A stretch of 35,236 bases of DNA from Chitinophagia bacterium (GTDB taxonomy: Bacteria > Bacteroidota > Bacteroidia > Chitinophagales > Chitinophagaceae): contig JAJPJP010000397.1 of assembly GCA_021324175.1 (NCBI GenBank), positions 1 to 35,236 of the forward strand, read 5' to 3'. The position numbers and the translations under genes were made by a program. This document shows, in pieces, positions 1 to 9,286 of this stretch (the stretch's first letter is position 1; each line of letters opens with the position of its first letter). The notes under the pieces are model-generated. The model ran no database searches, was not told the DNA's origin, and saw only the letters and a program-made list of their open reading frames with translations.

Positions 1-88
1 CCGCAGATTCTTTAAATTTATTGATTGTTAAACCCGATTAATCTGATATTCCGACCAATACCAATCCACATAAGATTATTATACCGCG

Positions 89-3000
89 ATGAACCGAAGT
101 AACTATTTCGCCCTTCTAGGGAAATTTGGCCTGCTGATGATCGCTACAGCGTTCTTTACATTACCCGCCTTGGATTCGTCGGCTCAGAACCCGGCTGAAG
201 TGGGATTGCCTTTCGTCACTAATTTCCGGCCCAAGGATTTTCAGGCCTATCCACAGGCCTGGGCGACCTGTGAGGATGACCGGGGTTTAATCTATATCGG
301 TAACCAGGGTTATATTCTCCAGTACGATGGCGTCACCTGGAAAAAGATCTCTGTTGCGAACAATGGCACAGTGGCAATTCGTGCTATTGTCAAGAACAAA
401 AATGGCCTCGTTTACTACGCTTCCATCAGCGATTTTGGCTACCTGGCACCTGACAGCATCGGGCAAATGCGGGCAATTTCTCTGCTTAAGTATATACCGG
501 ATTCGTTGCGTGATTTCAACGATGTTTGGTCCATCCAGGTTACGCCGGAAGGAGTTTATTTCCAGGCCAGGGAAATATTGTTCAGGTTCAAGGAAAATAA
601 GAATGGTGATGGAGTAACAGGCGAGTTTAAAACATGGAGGCCGGTCACGCGTTTCATGTACAGTTTCTACTATGACGGGACCCTTTTTGTCCATCTTCAG
701 GAATTGGGACTATACAAGATGGTTAATGACCAATTGGTCAAAATTCCAGGCAGCGAATTCCTTGGCAAGGAAAGGATGCAGGTGATGCTTCCTTATCCTG
801 GCAAAGACGGGTCCAAGGCCTATGCCTTTGGCTTGTTCTATAGCGGTCTATATTTGTATGATGGTCAAAAATTTTCAAAATTACATACGCAGGCTGATTC
901 CCTTCTGGCTGCCACCCTCTATAAAGGAACGATTCTGCGAGACGGAAGCTACGCACTCGCAACTGCGGGGAAGGGCCTGGTCATCATCAATAAGGACGGC
1001 AAGCTTTTGCAGTTAATCAACCGGCAGGCAGGACTCCAGGATGAATCGGTATATAGCGTATTTCAGGATAGCAACGGGAGCGTCTGGCTGACTCTTGATA
1101 ACGGCGTTTCAAGACTTGAGACAGCGTCACCGCTTTCGCAGTTTACCATACAATCCGGTGTGACGACGGCAGCTCTTTGCGTTCGAAGGTTTAATGGCAA
1201 CCTTTACTTGGGAACTACAAACGGGCTACTCCATTATAACTCCACCATTAAAAAATTTGAGCCGGACAGGCAGATTGCAACAAACCAGGTCTTTGCCTTT
1301 TTACCAATGGATGATGAAATGTTGATCGCGACAGACGGTCTTTTCTCGATAAAGAATAAAAAGGTATTGACTGTGGCGCCATCTATTAGCGGTAACCTTC
1401 AACTCGCCATGCTATATGCACCGAAAAATTTTCCAAATCTTGTGGTTGCCGGCGACGCAATACGAGGAATGGTAGTTTTCCAACGCAAGAAGCGAAAAAA
1501 CAAGGATGAGACAAACTGGGAAAAGGCCGGGTACTTCTCAGATATAAGTACCCAGGGATGGACATTTGCAGAAGATAAAGAGGGAACTCTTTGGATGGGT
1601 AGCCAAAATGAGACGGTATTTCGCATTCATATCGTGCTGGACGAAAAGGGCGACATAGACATGAAAAAATGCTATTCAGATAAATTTGGCCCGGCAAACG
1701 GTTTGGGTAGGGGGTGCGGACCCGTATATGCCGTCGATGGAAAAGTGTATTTCGCAGCTGACAGCGCCTTGTATGCTTTTGACGGTAAAGACCATTTCAC
1801 CAAGGACCTGACCTTTGGAAGTTTCCCGAACGGTGGTGGCAAAGACGAAGTTTTTATGGCGGAGGACCAGACCGGTCGTGTATGGATCAGGTTTGGCAAA
1901 GAAACTGCTATTGCCAGCAAGCAGGCCGACGGTCATTACAAGCTCGACAGAACTCCCCTTTTGCCGATAGCGGAAAGGACATTTAGCCAGATATATCCTG
2001 AAGCAACCGGGATCAACTGGATTTGTACCACGGATGGCCTTGTCCGCTATGACGAAAACCTGAAGAAGAATTACAACCAGCCATTCAAAACAATGGTGAG
2101 AAAGGTCGAAGCTGGCAATTCATATATGAATCCTGATGCGTCCGACAGCGATCGCGAAAAAATATCCATCGCGTATAAACACAATAACCTGCGCATTGAA
2201 TACGCCGGGGTATTCTTTGAGCAGGAGGATAAAACAAAGTACCAGACCTGGCTCGAAGGATTTGAAAAAAGATGGAGTGATTGGGGAACGAACACATATA
2301 AAGAATACACCAATCTCTCTGAGGGTAGTTATAAATTTCATGTCCGTTCAAAAAACGTTTATCAGGTTGTGGGCGACGAAGCTATTTATGCATTCACCGT
2401 GGACCCTCCCTGGTCCAGAACATGGTGGGCATACGCGCTATACATTTTAGTCGTGCTGGCTATTCTTTACTTTATCATTCGTTACCGAACAGGCAAATTA
2501 CATGAGCAGCGACTCGAATTGGAGAAAAAGGTCCAGGAAAGGACCCACGAGGTTCAGGTACAGGCGGAAGAGCTTACTACGGTCAACCAGATCAGCCAGG
2601 CGCTGGCTTCACAGCTAAACCTCGATGATTTAATCAAGCTCGTTGGCGATGAAATGCGTCGCGTATTTAAAGCGAATATCGTTTACCTCGCAATGTGGGA
2701 TAAAAAGACCAACATGATCAATTTTCCCTACCAGTATGGAGAGAAACTCCCACCTATGAAATTCGGGGAAGGCATCGCGTCGAAAATAATTAATACCGGT
2801 AAGCCCCTGTTGTTGAATAAGAACCTCAACCAACGGATTTCCGAACTGGGCATCCAACGATTAGGCATGCCGGCCGCCTCATACCTGGGAGTTCCGATTC
2901 CGATCGATAATGAAGTGACAGGGGTACTGAGCGTACAGAGTACGACTAAAGAAAATTATTTTGACGAAAAAGACCTTCGGCTCTTGTCGACTATTGCAGC

Positions 3001-4525
3001 TAATGTCGGAGTGGCTCTCAAGAAAGCTCGTCTGTTCGAGGAAGTAAAACATGCCAAACTCGAAGCCGAAGAAGCGAGCAAAGCAGCTGAAAAAGCCAAT
3101 GACGCAAAGAGTGCTTTTTTGTCAACAGTGAGTCACGAACTTCGAACTCCACTGACCTCGGTGCTTGGATTCGCGAAGATCATCAAGAAAAGACTCGAGG
3201 AACGGATTTTCCCGGTGACTGACAGATCAGATCCGAAGACAGATAAGGCGATCGGTCAGGTCACCGAAAACCTCCACGTTGTCATATCAGAAGGAGAGCG
3301 ACTAACACATCTAATTAACGATGTTCTTGACCTGGCAAAGATCGAAGCAGGAAAAATGGAATGGAATATGGAAAATGTTTCCATTCCGGAAATCGTCGAA
3401 CGCGCCATCGCCGCAACATCCTCACTTTTTTATCAGCGTGACATAAAGCTTGAAAAATCTATTGAACCCGATTTGCCCAGGATCTCCGGTGACCAGGATA
3501 AACTGATTCAGGTGGTCGTCAACCTCATTTCAAATGCTGTGAAATTCACCGACCAGGGTTCTGTCACCTGTAAGGTTATTTCAAAAGGAAGCGAGATCAT
3601 TACCAGCATCACGGACACCGGCATCGGAATTGCGCAGAAGGACCTGGGTGTGGTGTTTGAACAGTTCAAGCAACTCGGTGGTGATACATTGACAGACAAG
3701 CCGAAGGGGACAGGATTGGGTCTTCCAATTTGCAAGGAAATTGTCGAGCATCATGGTGGTCATATTTGGGTCGAAAGCACGCCAGGAAAAGGAAGCACCT
3801 TTTTATTTGCATTACCGATGGTCAAATCTGCAGTTGTGGCAAAACCCCTGCATCTCGATGAACTGGTGAAACAATTGCGAGCTCGGATGCAGCAATCTGC
3901 ATTTAATCATACAAACAAGAGTAATGCTACAATATTGGTTGTCGATGATGACGACTCAATTCGTTCTTTGCTTCGACAGGAGTTTACGGACGCAGGTTAC
4001 CTTGTAGAAGAGACCTCGAACGGAAAAGATGCACTGAAAATTATAAGGGAAAACCGGCCGGATCTTATCGTTCTCGATGTGATGATGCCTGAAATGAACG
4101 GCTTTGATACTGCTGCAGTCCTTAAAAATGATCCGCAAACTATGGATATCCCCATTATCATCCTGTCGATCGTCCAGGATAAAGCGAGGGGATACCGGAT
4201 CGGCGTGGACCGCTATCTGACAAAACCGATAGATACAGCTAAACTTTTCTCCGAAGTAGGCACGCTGCTTGAACAGGGGAAGTCGCGGAAGAAGGTGATG
4301 GTAGTCGACGACGACAGCACCGCTGTCAATACGCTGACTGAAGTTCTTGAAACAAAGGGCTACCAGGTTGTCGAGTCCGATGGGAAAGAACTGGTCGAAC
4401 GTGCGATTGCGAGCCAGCCGGACATTATTATATTAAATTCGCTATACCAGGGTAAACAGGAAATAGTTCAGACACTCCGATTCGAGAAAGGTCTCGAAAA
4501 CGTGCTGTTTCTGATTTACCAGTAA
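89..4525 (+). CDS. Propeller-sensing hybrid histidine kinase with two receiver domains
   Basis: A 1478-aa membrane sensor kinase. A signal peptide (about residues 1-32, ending SSAQ) leads into a long periplasmic part that reads as two-component-regulator propeller repeats (about 40-680), then a Y_Y_Y domain (about 695-770). One membrane helix follows at about 779-800, then a coiled coil, a GAF domain (about 850-985), and HisKA with SHELRTP (phospho-acceptor His1016). The ATPase domain shows the N box near 1143, DTGIGI near 1175 and GTGLGL near 1207. The first receiver keeps phospho-acceptor Asp1330 (LDVMMP) and Lys1379 (TKP). A second, C-terminal receiver (about 1405-1478) has Asn1450 where Asp is expected and lacks the conserved end, so it is probably not phosphorylated. 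Unlike classical hybrid two-component systems of Bacteroidota, it has no AraC-type DNA-binding domain. The two genes after it (gaps of 19 and 58 bp) suggest its output goes through a CheY-like receiver to a cyclase. The ligand is unknown; glycans are typical for related propeller sensors. Confidence 0.93.
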   Translation: MNRSNYFALLGKFGLLMIATAFFTLPALDSSAQNPAEVGLPFVTNFRPKDFQAYPQAWATCEDDRGLIYIGNQGYILQYDGVTWKKISVANNGTVAIRAIVKNKNGLVYYASISDFGYLAPDSIGQMRAISLLKYIPDSLRDFNDVWSIQVTPEGVYFQAREILFRFKENKNGDGVTGEFKTWRPVTRFMYSFYYDGTLFVHLQELGLYKMVNDQLVKIPGSEFLGKERMQVMLPYPGKDGSKAYAFGLFYSGLYLYDGQKFSKLHTQADSLLAATLYKGTILRDGSYALATAGKGLVIINKDGKLLQLINRQAGLQDESVYSVFQDSNGSVWLTLDNGVSRLETASPLSQFTIQSGVTTAALCVRRFNGNLYLGTTNGLLHYNSTIKKFEPDRQIATNQVFAFLPMDDEMLIATDGLFSIKNKKVLTVAPSISGNLQLAMLYAPKNFPNLVVAGDAIRGMVVFQRKKRKNKDETNWEKAGYFSDISTQGWTFAEDKEGTLWMGSQNETVFRIHIVLDEKGDIDMKKCYSDKFGPANGLGRGCGPVYAVDGKVYFAADSALYAFDGKDHFTKDLTFGSFPNGGGKDEVFMAEDQTGRVWIRFGKETAIASKQADGHYKLDRTPLLPIAERTFSQIYPEATGINWICTTDGLVRYDENLKKNYNQPFKTMVRKVEAGNSYMNPDASDSDREKISIAYKHNNLRIEYAGVFFEQEDKTKYQTWLEGFEKRWSDWGTNTYKEYTNLSEGSYKFHVRSKNVYQVVGDEAIYAFTVDPPWSRTWWAYALYILVVLAILYFIIRYRTGKLHEQRLELEKKVQERTHEVQVQAEELTTVNQISQALASQLNLDDLIKLVGDEMRRVFKANIVYLAMWDKKTNMINFPYQYGEKLPPMKFGEGIASKIINTGKPLLLNKNLNQRISELGIQRLGMPAASYLGVPIPIDNEVTGVLSVQSTTKENYFDEKDLRLLSTIAANVGVALKKARLFEEVKHAKLEAEEASKAAEKANDAKSAFLSTVSHELRTPLTSVLGFAKIIKKRLEERIFPVTDRSDPKTDKAIGQVTENLHVVISEGERLTHLINDVLDLAKIEAGKMEWNMENVSIPEIVERAIAATSSLFYQRDIKLEKSIEPDLPRISGDQDKLIQVVVNLISNAVKFTDQGSVTCKVISKGSEIITSITDTGIGIAQKDLGVVFEQFKQLGGDTLTDKPKGTGLGLPICKEIVEHHGGHIWVESTPGKGSTFLFALPMVKSAVVAKPLHLDELVKQLRARMQQSAFNHTNKSNATILVVDDDDSIRSLLRQEFTDAGYLVEETSNGKDALKIIRENRPDLIVLDVMMPEMNGFDTAAVLKNDPQTMDIPIIILSIVQDKARGYRIGVDRYLTKPIDTAKLFSEVGTLLEQGKSRKKVMVVDDDSTAVNTLTEVLETKGYQVVESDGKELVERAIASQPDIIILNSLYQGKQEIVQTLRFEKGLENVLFLIYQ

Positions 4526-4544
4526 AATAAAACTGAAATAACTG

Positions 4545-4925
4545 ATGGAACGCAAACTATTGATTGTCGACGACGAACCTCATATTCGGATGTTGATCGA
4601 ACAAACATTGGAGGAGCTGGAAGATGAAGATGTTTCCTTTCTTTCCGCAGATAATGGCGAGACGGCACTTCGGATCATCAAGGAGGAAAAGCCGCAGCTG
4701 GTTTTCCTGGATGTGATGATGCCCAAAATGAACGGGATGGAAGTCTGCCGCCAGGTAAAAAAGGAACTACAGCTTGATGACGTGTATATTGTGCTGTTGA
4801 CTGCCAAAGGACAGGAGTTTGACCGCCAACGGGGCCACGAAGTGGGAGCTGATGTTTATATGACAAAACCGTTCGATCCAGAAGTGATACTGGCCAAGGC
4901 CAAAGAAGTGCTGGAAATACCTTAA
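4545..4925 (+). CDS. Single-domain CheY-like response regulator
   Basis: A 126-aa stand-alone receiver. It has the acidic pair near the N-terminus (IVDDEPHIR), phospho-acceptor Asp56 in FLDVMMPKMNG, the Thr/Ser switch position (LLTAKG) and Lys108 (MTKPF). No output domain follows. It starts 19 bp after the hybrid kinase and ends 58 bp before the cyclase gene, so it very likely belongs to the same transcript. The likely role (inference) is to carry phosphate from the kinase, or its intact receiver, to the cyclase, or to act as a phosphate sink. Both partners are encoded beside it. The family call is secure; the partner assignment rests on gene order. Confidence 0.92.
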   Translation: MERKLLIVDDEPHIRMLIEQTLEELEDEDVSFLSADNGETALRIIKEEKPQLVFLDVMMPKMNGMEVCRQVKKELQLDDVYIVLLTAKGQEFDRQRGHEVGADVYMTKPFDPEVILAKAKEVLEIP

Positions 4926-4983
4926 GCTCCTATTTACTGTTTTGCTGATTACCAGGAATGCCACATGAGATTACCCAAGTAAC

Positions 4984-6660
4984 ATGGCCAAGATCAACCT
5001 CCAAAATATTCTCAATCTGAGCGGCGCATCCGCTTTGATTAGTACCCTTGTGGAACAAACCGGGGCCGATATTTTTATCGAGAATGAGAAGCAAAAAGTA
5101 GTGTTTGGGATAAGAAGGGATGACACACCCTGTCAAATTCCTGTCAAAGTTGATGAGGAGATCATTGGCTGGGTGAAAGGTGACCATAAAGCTGAAGTCG
5201 CTGCCTCCTTTCTCAATTTGCTTGTTCAAAAAGAATCGGAAAGAAAAAAACTGGGCAGTGAAGTGCTAATGTTATACCAGGAGGTAAATCTGATTTTCAA
5301 CTTTTCCGAGCGGCTCGCCCAAACCATCGGTAACAAAGCTGTTGCCGATATCACCCTGGAAGAAGCACGGCGCCTCATCAAATCGGATGCTGGAATCGTG
5401 CTTCTTTGGGACGAGCAGACGAACCAGTTTGAAGTGTTATCGTCATCGGGACAATCGACCTTTGACGAGAGGAGACTTCAATCGAGTTTCGAATTGCTTC
5501 GTTATATCGCTCATAGCGGCCAATCCGAAATCGTAGAAGACGTAAGCGTTCTTAAAGATGCCGGGCTGGTAGTCCCCGAAGTGCAGTCACTGATTTATGC
5601 TGCCCTCAAAGTCAATCACCGCGTTATGGGTGCCATCGTTCTTGCGAGTACGGCACCTGTTCAATATTCTGCAGCTGATTTGAAGTTCCTGATCACTCTC
5701 GCACTTCAGTCATCTTCGGCGATAGAAAGCGCCTTGTTGTATGAAAGGAATATTCGTGAAGTGAAGGAAAAGGAAGAAGCGATGCGTAAGCTTTACGAGA
5801 TCACCAACAAATTTGTACCTCATGAGTTTATTAAATCACTCGGAAAAAAAATAATTACGGACGTCAAATTGGGGGATCTCATTGAAAAAATAGTAACCGT
5901 GTTATTCATTGACATTCGGGACTACACTACGCTTTCAGAAAATATGACGCCCGAAGAAAACTTTGTCTTTATTGGCAGTTTTAATGAAAAAATTGGACCC
6001 ATCATCCGGCAACATGAGGGATTTATCAACCAGTACCTCGGCGATGCCATCATGGCGATTTTTCCCTCCACTGCGTCATATGCACTTGATGCGGCTATAA
6101 AAATGCAGCGAGCGGTTCGAGAATTCAATGTCAGCCGCATGTTACGGAAAAAGCCGCCGATCAAGATAGGGATTGGCCTGCATACCGGACCGCTTATCAT
6201 GGGAATTACCGGAGATCACCAGCGCCTTGATGCGACGACAATAGCCGATACCGTTAATACGGCATCCAGGCTCGAAGCGCTAACCAAACATTACAAGAGT
6301 GATATGCTTGTCAGCGGAGACAGCTTAAAGACCATTAGGGAGCCCGAGCAATATCATTTTCGACATCTCGGTCTAGTGCAACTCAAGGGTAAGAATAAGC
6401 CGATTGCTGTATATGAATGCTTTGACGGCGCAGACGAGATAAATGTAAAACGCAAGCTTTCCAGCCTTGCTCTTTTCAACGCGGGAGTTTCTGACTATCT
6501 CAACAAGTCATTTGCCGATGCCACAGCGAAATTCGACAAGGTCCTGGAAATTCATCCCGATGACATGACAACCAAGATGTTCCTCGGCAACGCCAATCAT
6601 TATATTACCAATGGTGTACCCGAAAACTGGACGGGCGTCGAAAAGATGCATAGCAAGTAG
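4984..6660 (+). CDS. GAF-linked class III adenylate/guanylate cyclase
   Basis: A 558-aa soluble protein. Residues 1-90 resemble the small sensor-like domain often found before GAF in such proteins. A GAF domain covers about 95-255, a linker helix about 255-295, and a class III nucleotide cyclase catalytic domain about 300-455. The metal-binding aspartates are Asp310 (FIDIRDY) and Asp354 (YLGDAIMA), and the transition-state pair is Asn425/Arg429 (VNTASRLE). The purine-contacting Lys seen in many bacterial adenylate cyclases is replaced by Gln350, while the second specificity position appears to be Thr418, as in CyaB1-like enzymes. Substrate choice (ATP or GTP) is therefore not certain. Residues 465-558 form a TPR-like tail ending in a WTGVEKM motif. 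Last gene of the kinase/receiver/cyclase cluster; the cyclic nucleotide is the likely pathway output. Confidence 0.92.
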   Translation: MAKINLQNILNLSGASALISTLVEQTGADIFIENEKQKVVFGIRRDDTPCQIPVKVDEEIIGWVKGDHKAEVAASFLNLLVQKESERKKLGSEVLMLYQEVNLIFNFSERLAQTIGNKAVADITLEEARRLIKSDAGIVLLWDEQTNQFEVLSSSGQSTFDERRLQSSFELLRYIAHSGQSEIVEDVSVLKDAGLVVPEVQSLIYAALKVNHRVMGAIVLASTAPVQYSAADLKFLITLALQSSSAIESALLYERNIREVKEKEEAMRKLYEITNKFVPHEFIKSLGKKIITDVKLGDLIEKIVTVLFIDIRDYTTLSENMTPEENFVFIGSFNEKIGPIIRQHEGFINQYLGDAIMAIFPSTASYALDAAIKMQRAVREFNVSRMLRKKPPIKIGIGLHTGPLIMGITGDHQRLDATTIADTVNTASRLEALTKHYKSDMLVSGDSLKTIREPEQYHFRHLGLVQLKGKNKPIAVYECFDGADEINVKRKLSSLALFNAGVSDYLNKSFADATAKFDKVLEIHPDDMTTKMFLGNANHYITNGVPENWTGVEKMHSK

Positions 6661-7216
6661 GAAACACATTTGCAGTCAATCAATAATTTTAGCGATTATT
6701 TTGACATGGCGTTTAACCTGACAGCAGGATTACGAATCAAGGCAATTCTGAAACCTGTTTAAAAATAGGCTGCGAAAGTTTTTCTACGCAGTGATCGTGG
6801 AGCGGGAGAACGTTGCCTCGAAATTTACATCGGAATTGTTATAAAATAATTGGCCAATTCAGTCAGGAATCAGGTCATGCATTTGGCAGACCTGCGATAT
6901 TCAATTTTCTCCAATGAAAAAGAATGTAAATCCAAGAAGAAAAATGATCGACAATTTTGCCGCTGGCGCTAGTTCCTTTGCCATTTCGCCGGAACTGGCG
7001 GGTAAGGTCTTCCGGCAAGAGCGAATTGATCGACAGTAAGCCCTGGATGATCCAACAACCAGCTATCCGCGTCCTCCTTTCGCTGAACAGTCTCAACTTT
7101 GGCCCGGACTGGGTCATCCATAATAGATCTTGCGCTTGAGGGAACATAAGATACAGATTTCTTTAGCGTCGCAATCTTGGTAAGTAACCGACAACCTGGA
7201 TATTCATCTCTTCCTG
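6661..7216. other. Intergenic stretch between convergent genes, no gene recognised
   Basis: This 556-bp stretch lies between the 3' ends of the cyclase gene (plus) and the sensor kinase gene (minus). I found no convincing coding frame; short open frames at 6875-7147 (minus) and 6957-7139 (plus) have low-complexity, non-family-like translations. It contains an imperfect inverted repeat, CGCTAGTTCC at 6967-6976 and GGAACTGGCG at 6991-7000 (9 of 10 pairs), and a weak CTGCG/CGCAG hairpin at 6770-6791. Neither has a T-tract, so neither looks like a classical terminator. Confidence 0.5.
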
Positions 7217-8479
7217 CTATTTTTCGATGTAAAAGGTGTGAACTTCTCCTAATGCATGGTATCTGATCCTGAGATTAGTGCTGTCGATGATTTTCTTAAC
7301 AATCGCCAATCCAAGTCCAGTCGAGGAGGAGCGGCTAGCAGTGTTCATATGGAACCGGCTAAAGAGTCGGTTTTTTGGAATCGCCTCGCGGCGACTGGTA
7401 TTGGAAATCTCAAAGCTCTCCGTTGTTGTTTTCAGGGAAAGACTGCCGCCGTCAAAATTGTGTTTGATCGCATTACCAAGAAGATTCGAAATCAAAGAAT
7501 CAGCAAGTGATTCATGCATAGTTACTATTAAGTCGTCTTCGAGCTCAATTGTCACATTCAGGTGCTTTTCTCTGATCAGCTCGCTGAATAATACCAGATA
7601 TTTTCTGATCACGTCTCGAAGGCTAATGTGAACGGTCGTTGCATACTGGTTATTTTCGATTTTTGCAAGCAAAAGCAAATCCTGGTTCAGCCTCGAAAGC
7701 CTGGTTAGCGCTTCGGTAACCTGGATAAGGGAGGCCATCTGGTCTTCACGAAGATTGTTATCCTGTAGCAGGATTTCCAGCTTGCTCTGGATGACGGCGA
7801 TCGGAGTCTGCATTTCATGTGCTGCATTTTCCGTAAACTCTTTCATTGACAGAAAATCATTGTAAATCTTTCCTGTCATGAGGTTGAGTGTTGCATTGAG
7901 TTCATTGAACTCGGTCGTATTGGTCTCGTTAAAATGAACTGTCTGCATTTTTTGCAGATCAGTAGATCTGATCTTTTGCAGCGACTGGCGGAATGGCCGC
8001 CACAATCTCCGGCTAATGGCCCAGTTAAATATCAGAGTCGCCAGAAACAAACCGGCGAAAACGACGAGTATGATCCGCGTGAAATCGCGGACCAGGGCCA
8101 GTTTTTGTTCCTGTGATTTTTTGATGTCAATCTGATAGTTAACCTGCCCGATGCCCACTATTTGGCGGAGCTGCCGATACGGAACCATTATTCCTGACTC
8201 ATTAGGGAGCTGACCCGCGTCAGAAACGGAGGCGAGCGATTCAGCCGGTGCATCGGTGGGGTATATGGAAATATCGCGGGAATGAAGACGAAAAGTTGCG
8301 TTGACGGAGGTTGCAGATTGCAGATAGTTTACCCACTGCAGCTCTTCATAAAGCATTTCCTTGTCACTGCGTTCGTTCAAGCCCTCATTGAATCTAATGA
8401 AAAGATAAACTCCGGTAAATCCCAGGAGCGCAACCATGGCAGCGAGAAAATAGATTGTCGTTTTTGTTAACAGTTTCAT
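7217..8479 (-). CDS. Sensor histidine kinase of an OmpR-type two-component pair
   Basis: A 420-aa inner-membrane kinase. Membrane helices lie at about 8-28 and 136-156, enclosing a periplasmic sensor of about 105 residues with no recognised fold. A short HAMP-like linker leads to HisKA with AAHEMQTP (phospho-acceptor His221), then the ATPase domain with N box LLGNAIKH (about 333-340) and G2 box STGLGLAIV (about 386-394). The G1 box is unusual: ISNTS at 358-362 has Asn360 and Ser362 where D-x-G is usual; Asn at the first position is common in Bacteroidota kinases, Ser at the last less so. It begins 12 bp after the stop codon of the regulator gene on the same strand, so the two are cotranscribed. 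The nearby DegP-type protease gene hints at an envelope-stress signal, by context only. Confidence 0.92.
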   Translation of the reverse strand: MKLLTKTTIYFLAAMVALLGFTGVYLFIRFNEGLNERSDKEMLYEELQWVNYLQSATSVNATFRLHSRDISIYPTDAPAESLASVSDAGQLPNESGIMVPYRQLRQIVGIGQVNYQIDIKKSQEQKLALVRDFTRIILVVFAGLFLATLIFNWAISRRLWRPFRQSLQKIRSTDLQKMQTVHFNETNTTEFNELNATLNLMTGKIYNDFLSMKEFTENAAHEMQTPIAVIQSKLEILLQDNNLREDQMASLIQVTEALTRLSRLNQDLLLLAKIENNQYATTVHISLRDVIRKYLVLFSELIREKHLNVTIELEDDLIVTMHESLADSLISNLLGNAIKHNFDGGSLSLKTTTESFEISNTSRREAIPKNRLFSRFHMNTASRSSSTGLGLAIVKKIIDSTNLRIRYHALGEVHTFYIEK

Positions 8480-8491
8480 TTGTTGCCAGAT

Positions 8492-9169
8492 TCATACATC
8501 AGAAAAGCGATATCCCGAACCGTAGATCGTTTTCAGGTAGTCTCCGCAGCCCGCATCCAGAAGCTTTTTGCGGAGATTCTTTATATGGCTGTAAATAAAG
8601 TCATACTCACCTGCCTGAAGGTACTCGTCGCCCCAAATATGCTCGGCAATGGCAGCCTTGGTTAATAGCCAGCCTTTACTTGCAATGAGATATTCAAGCA
8701 GGTTGTATTCCTTTTCGGTCAATTCCACGGGTTTTTCCTTAATTGTTACCCTTCTGCTGTCTGGCCAAAGTTTTATTTCATTAAAGATTATCACTTTATC
8801 TCCGCCGAAATTACGACGTCGCAAAATTGCCTGGATGCGGGCATTAAGTTCGGACAGGTGAAAGGGCTTGGTCAGATAGTCATCTGAGCCAAGCTCCAGG
8901 CCGCGGATCTTGTCATCCAGCGCATTTTTTGCCGAAATGATGATAATCCCCGATTTCGAAACTGTGTTCTTTAACTCTGCAACGATATCAAATCCGCTTC
9001 CTCCGGGCAGACCGATATCGACGACAACGCAGTCATAGCTGAATGAAAGTACCTTTTCCCTTGCCGAAGCATAGTCGTCCGCAACTTCGCAAACGTATCC
9101 CTGGTAATCCAGGTATTTTTTAATCGATTCCCTCAAAGACTTTTCATCTTCCACAATCAGTATCTTCAT
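8492..9169 (-). CDS. OmpR/PhoB-family response regulator
   Basis: A 225-aa regulator. The N-terminal receiver has the acidic pocket (IVEDEKS), phospho-acceptor Asp51 (VVVDIGLPG), and Lys101 (YLTKPF). The C-terminal winged-helix DNA-binding domain (about 128-225) carries the expected ELTEKEYNLLEYL start and the recognition segment near YIKNLRKKL-like residues, ending in YGSGYRF. It is the first gene of a two-gene operon with the kinase downstream. A TAAATTTG sequence (minus strand, 9181-9174), which matches the Bacteroidota -7 consensus TAnnTTTG, ends only about 4 bp before the start codon; if used it would give a nearly leaderless transcript, so this is tentative. The terminator of the protease gene sits just upstream (9218-9248), isolating this operon. 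Confidence 0.94.
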   Translation of the reverse strand: MKILIVEDEKSLRESIKKYLDYQGYVCEVADDYASAREKVLSFSYDCVVVDIGLPGGSGFDIVAELKNTVSKSGIIIISAKNALDDKIRGLELGSDDYLTKPFHLSELNARIQAILRRRNFGGDKVIIFNEIKLWPDSRRVTIKEKPVELTEKEYNLLEYLIASKGWLLTKAAIAEHIWGDEYLQAGEYDFIYSHIKNLRKKLLDAGCGDYLKTIYGSGYRFSDV

Positions 9170-9217
9170 TGGTCAAATTTAAACAAGATTAAAAAGTATT
9201 GTTGTCAACCGGCTTCC

Positions 9218-9248
9218 AAAAAAAAATTCCCGTCCGAAGACGGGAATT
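9218..9248 (-). terminator. Rho-independent terminator after the HtrA-type protease gene
   Basis: A perfect 10-bp stem, AATTCCCGTC (9225-9234) with GACGGGAATT (9239-9248), closes a loop that reads TTCG on the minus strand, a very stable cUUCGg tetraloop. On the minus strand it is followed by nine Ts (complement of 9218-9226). It lies 39 bp after the protease stop codon and before the regulator gene, so it separates the two transcripts. Confidence 0.9.
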
Positions 9249-9286
9249 AGCAAGACAAGAAAAAGACTAAAAAACCAAAACATATT

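Noticed and set aside
89-4525. Classical hybrid two-component system controlling a nearby polysaccharide locus
   Set aside because: There is no AraC-type DNA-binding domain at the C-terminus, and the next genes are a receiver and a cyclase, not SusC/SusD.
6875-7147. Two overlapping short frames on opposite strands in the convergent gap
   Set aside because: Neither shows domain motifs, signal peptide or good context; considered as a transposase remnant, but no DDE-type or inverted terminal repeat pattern was seen.
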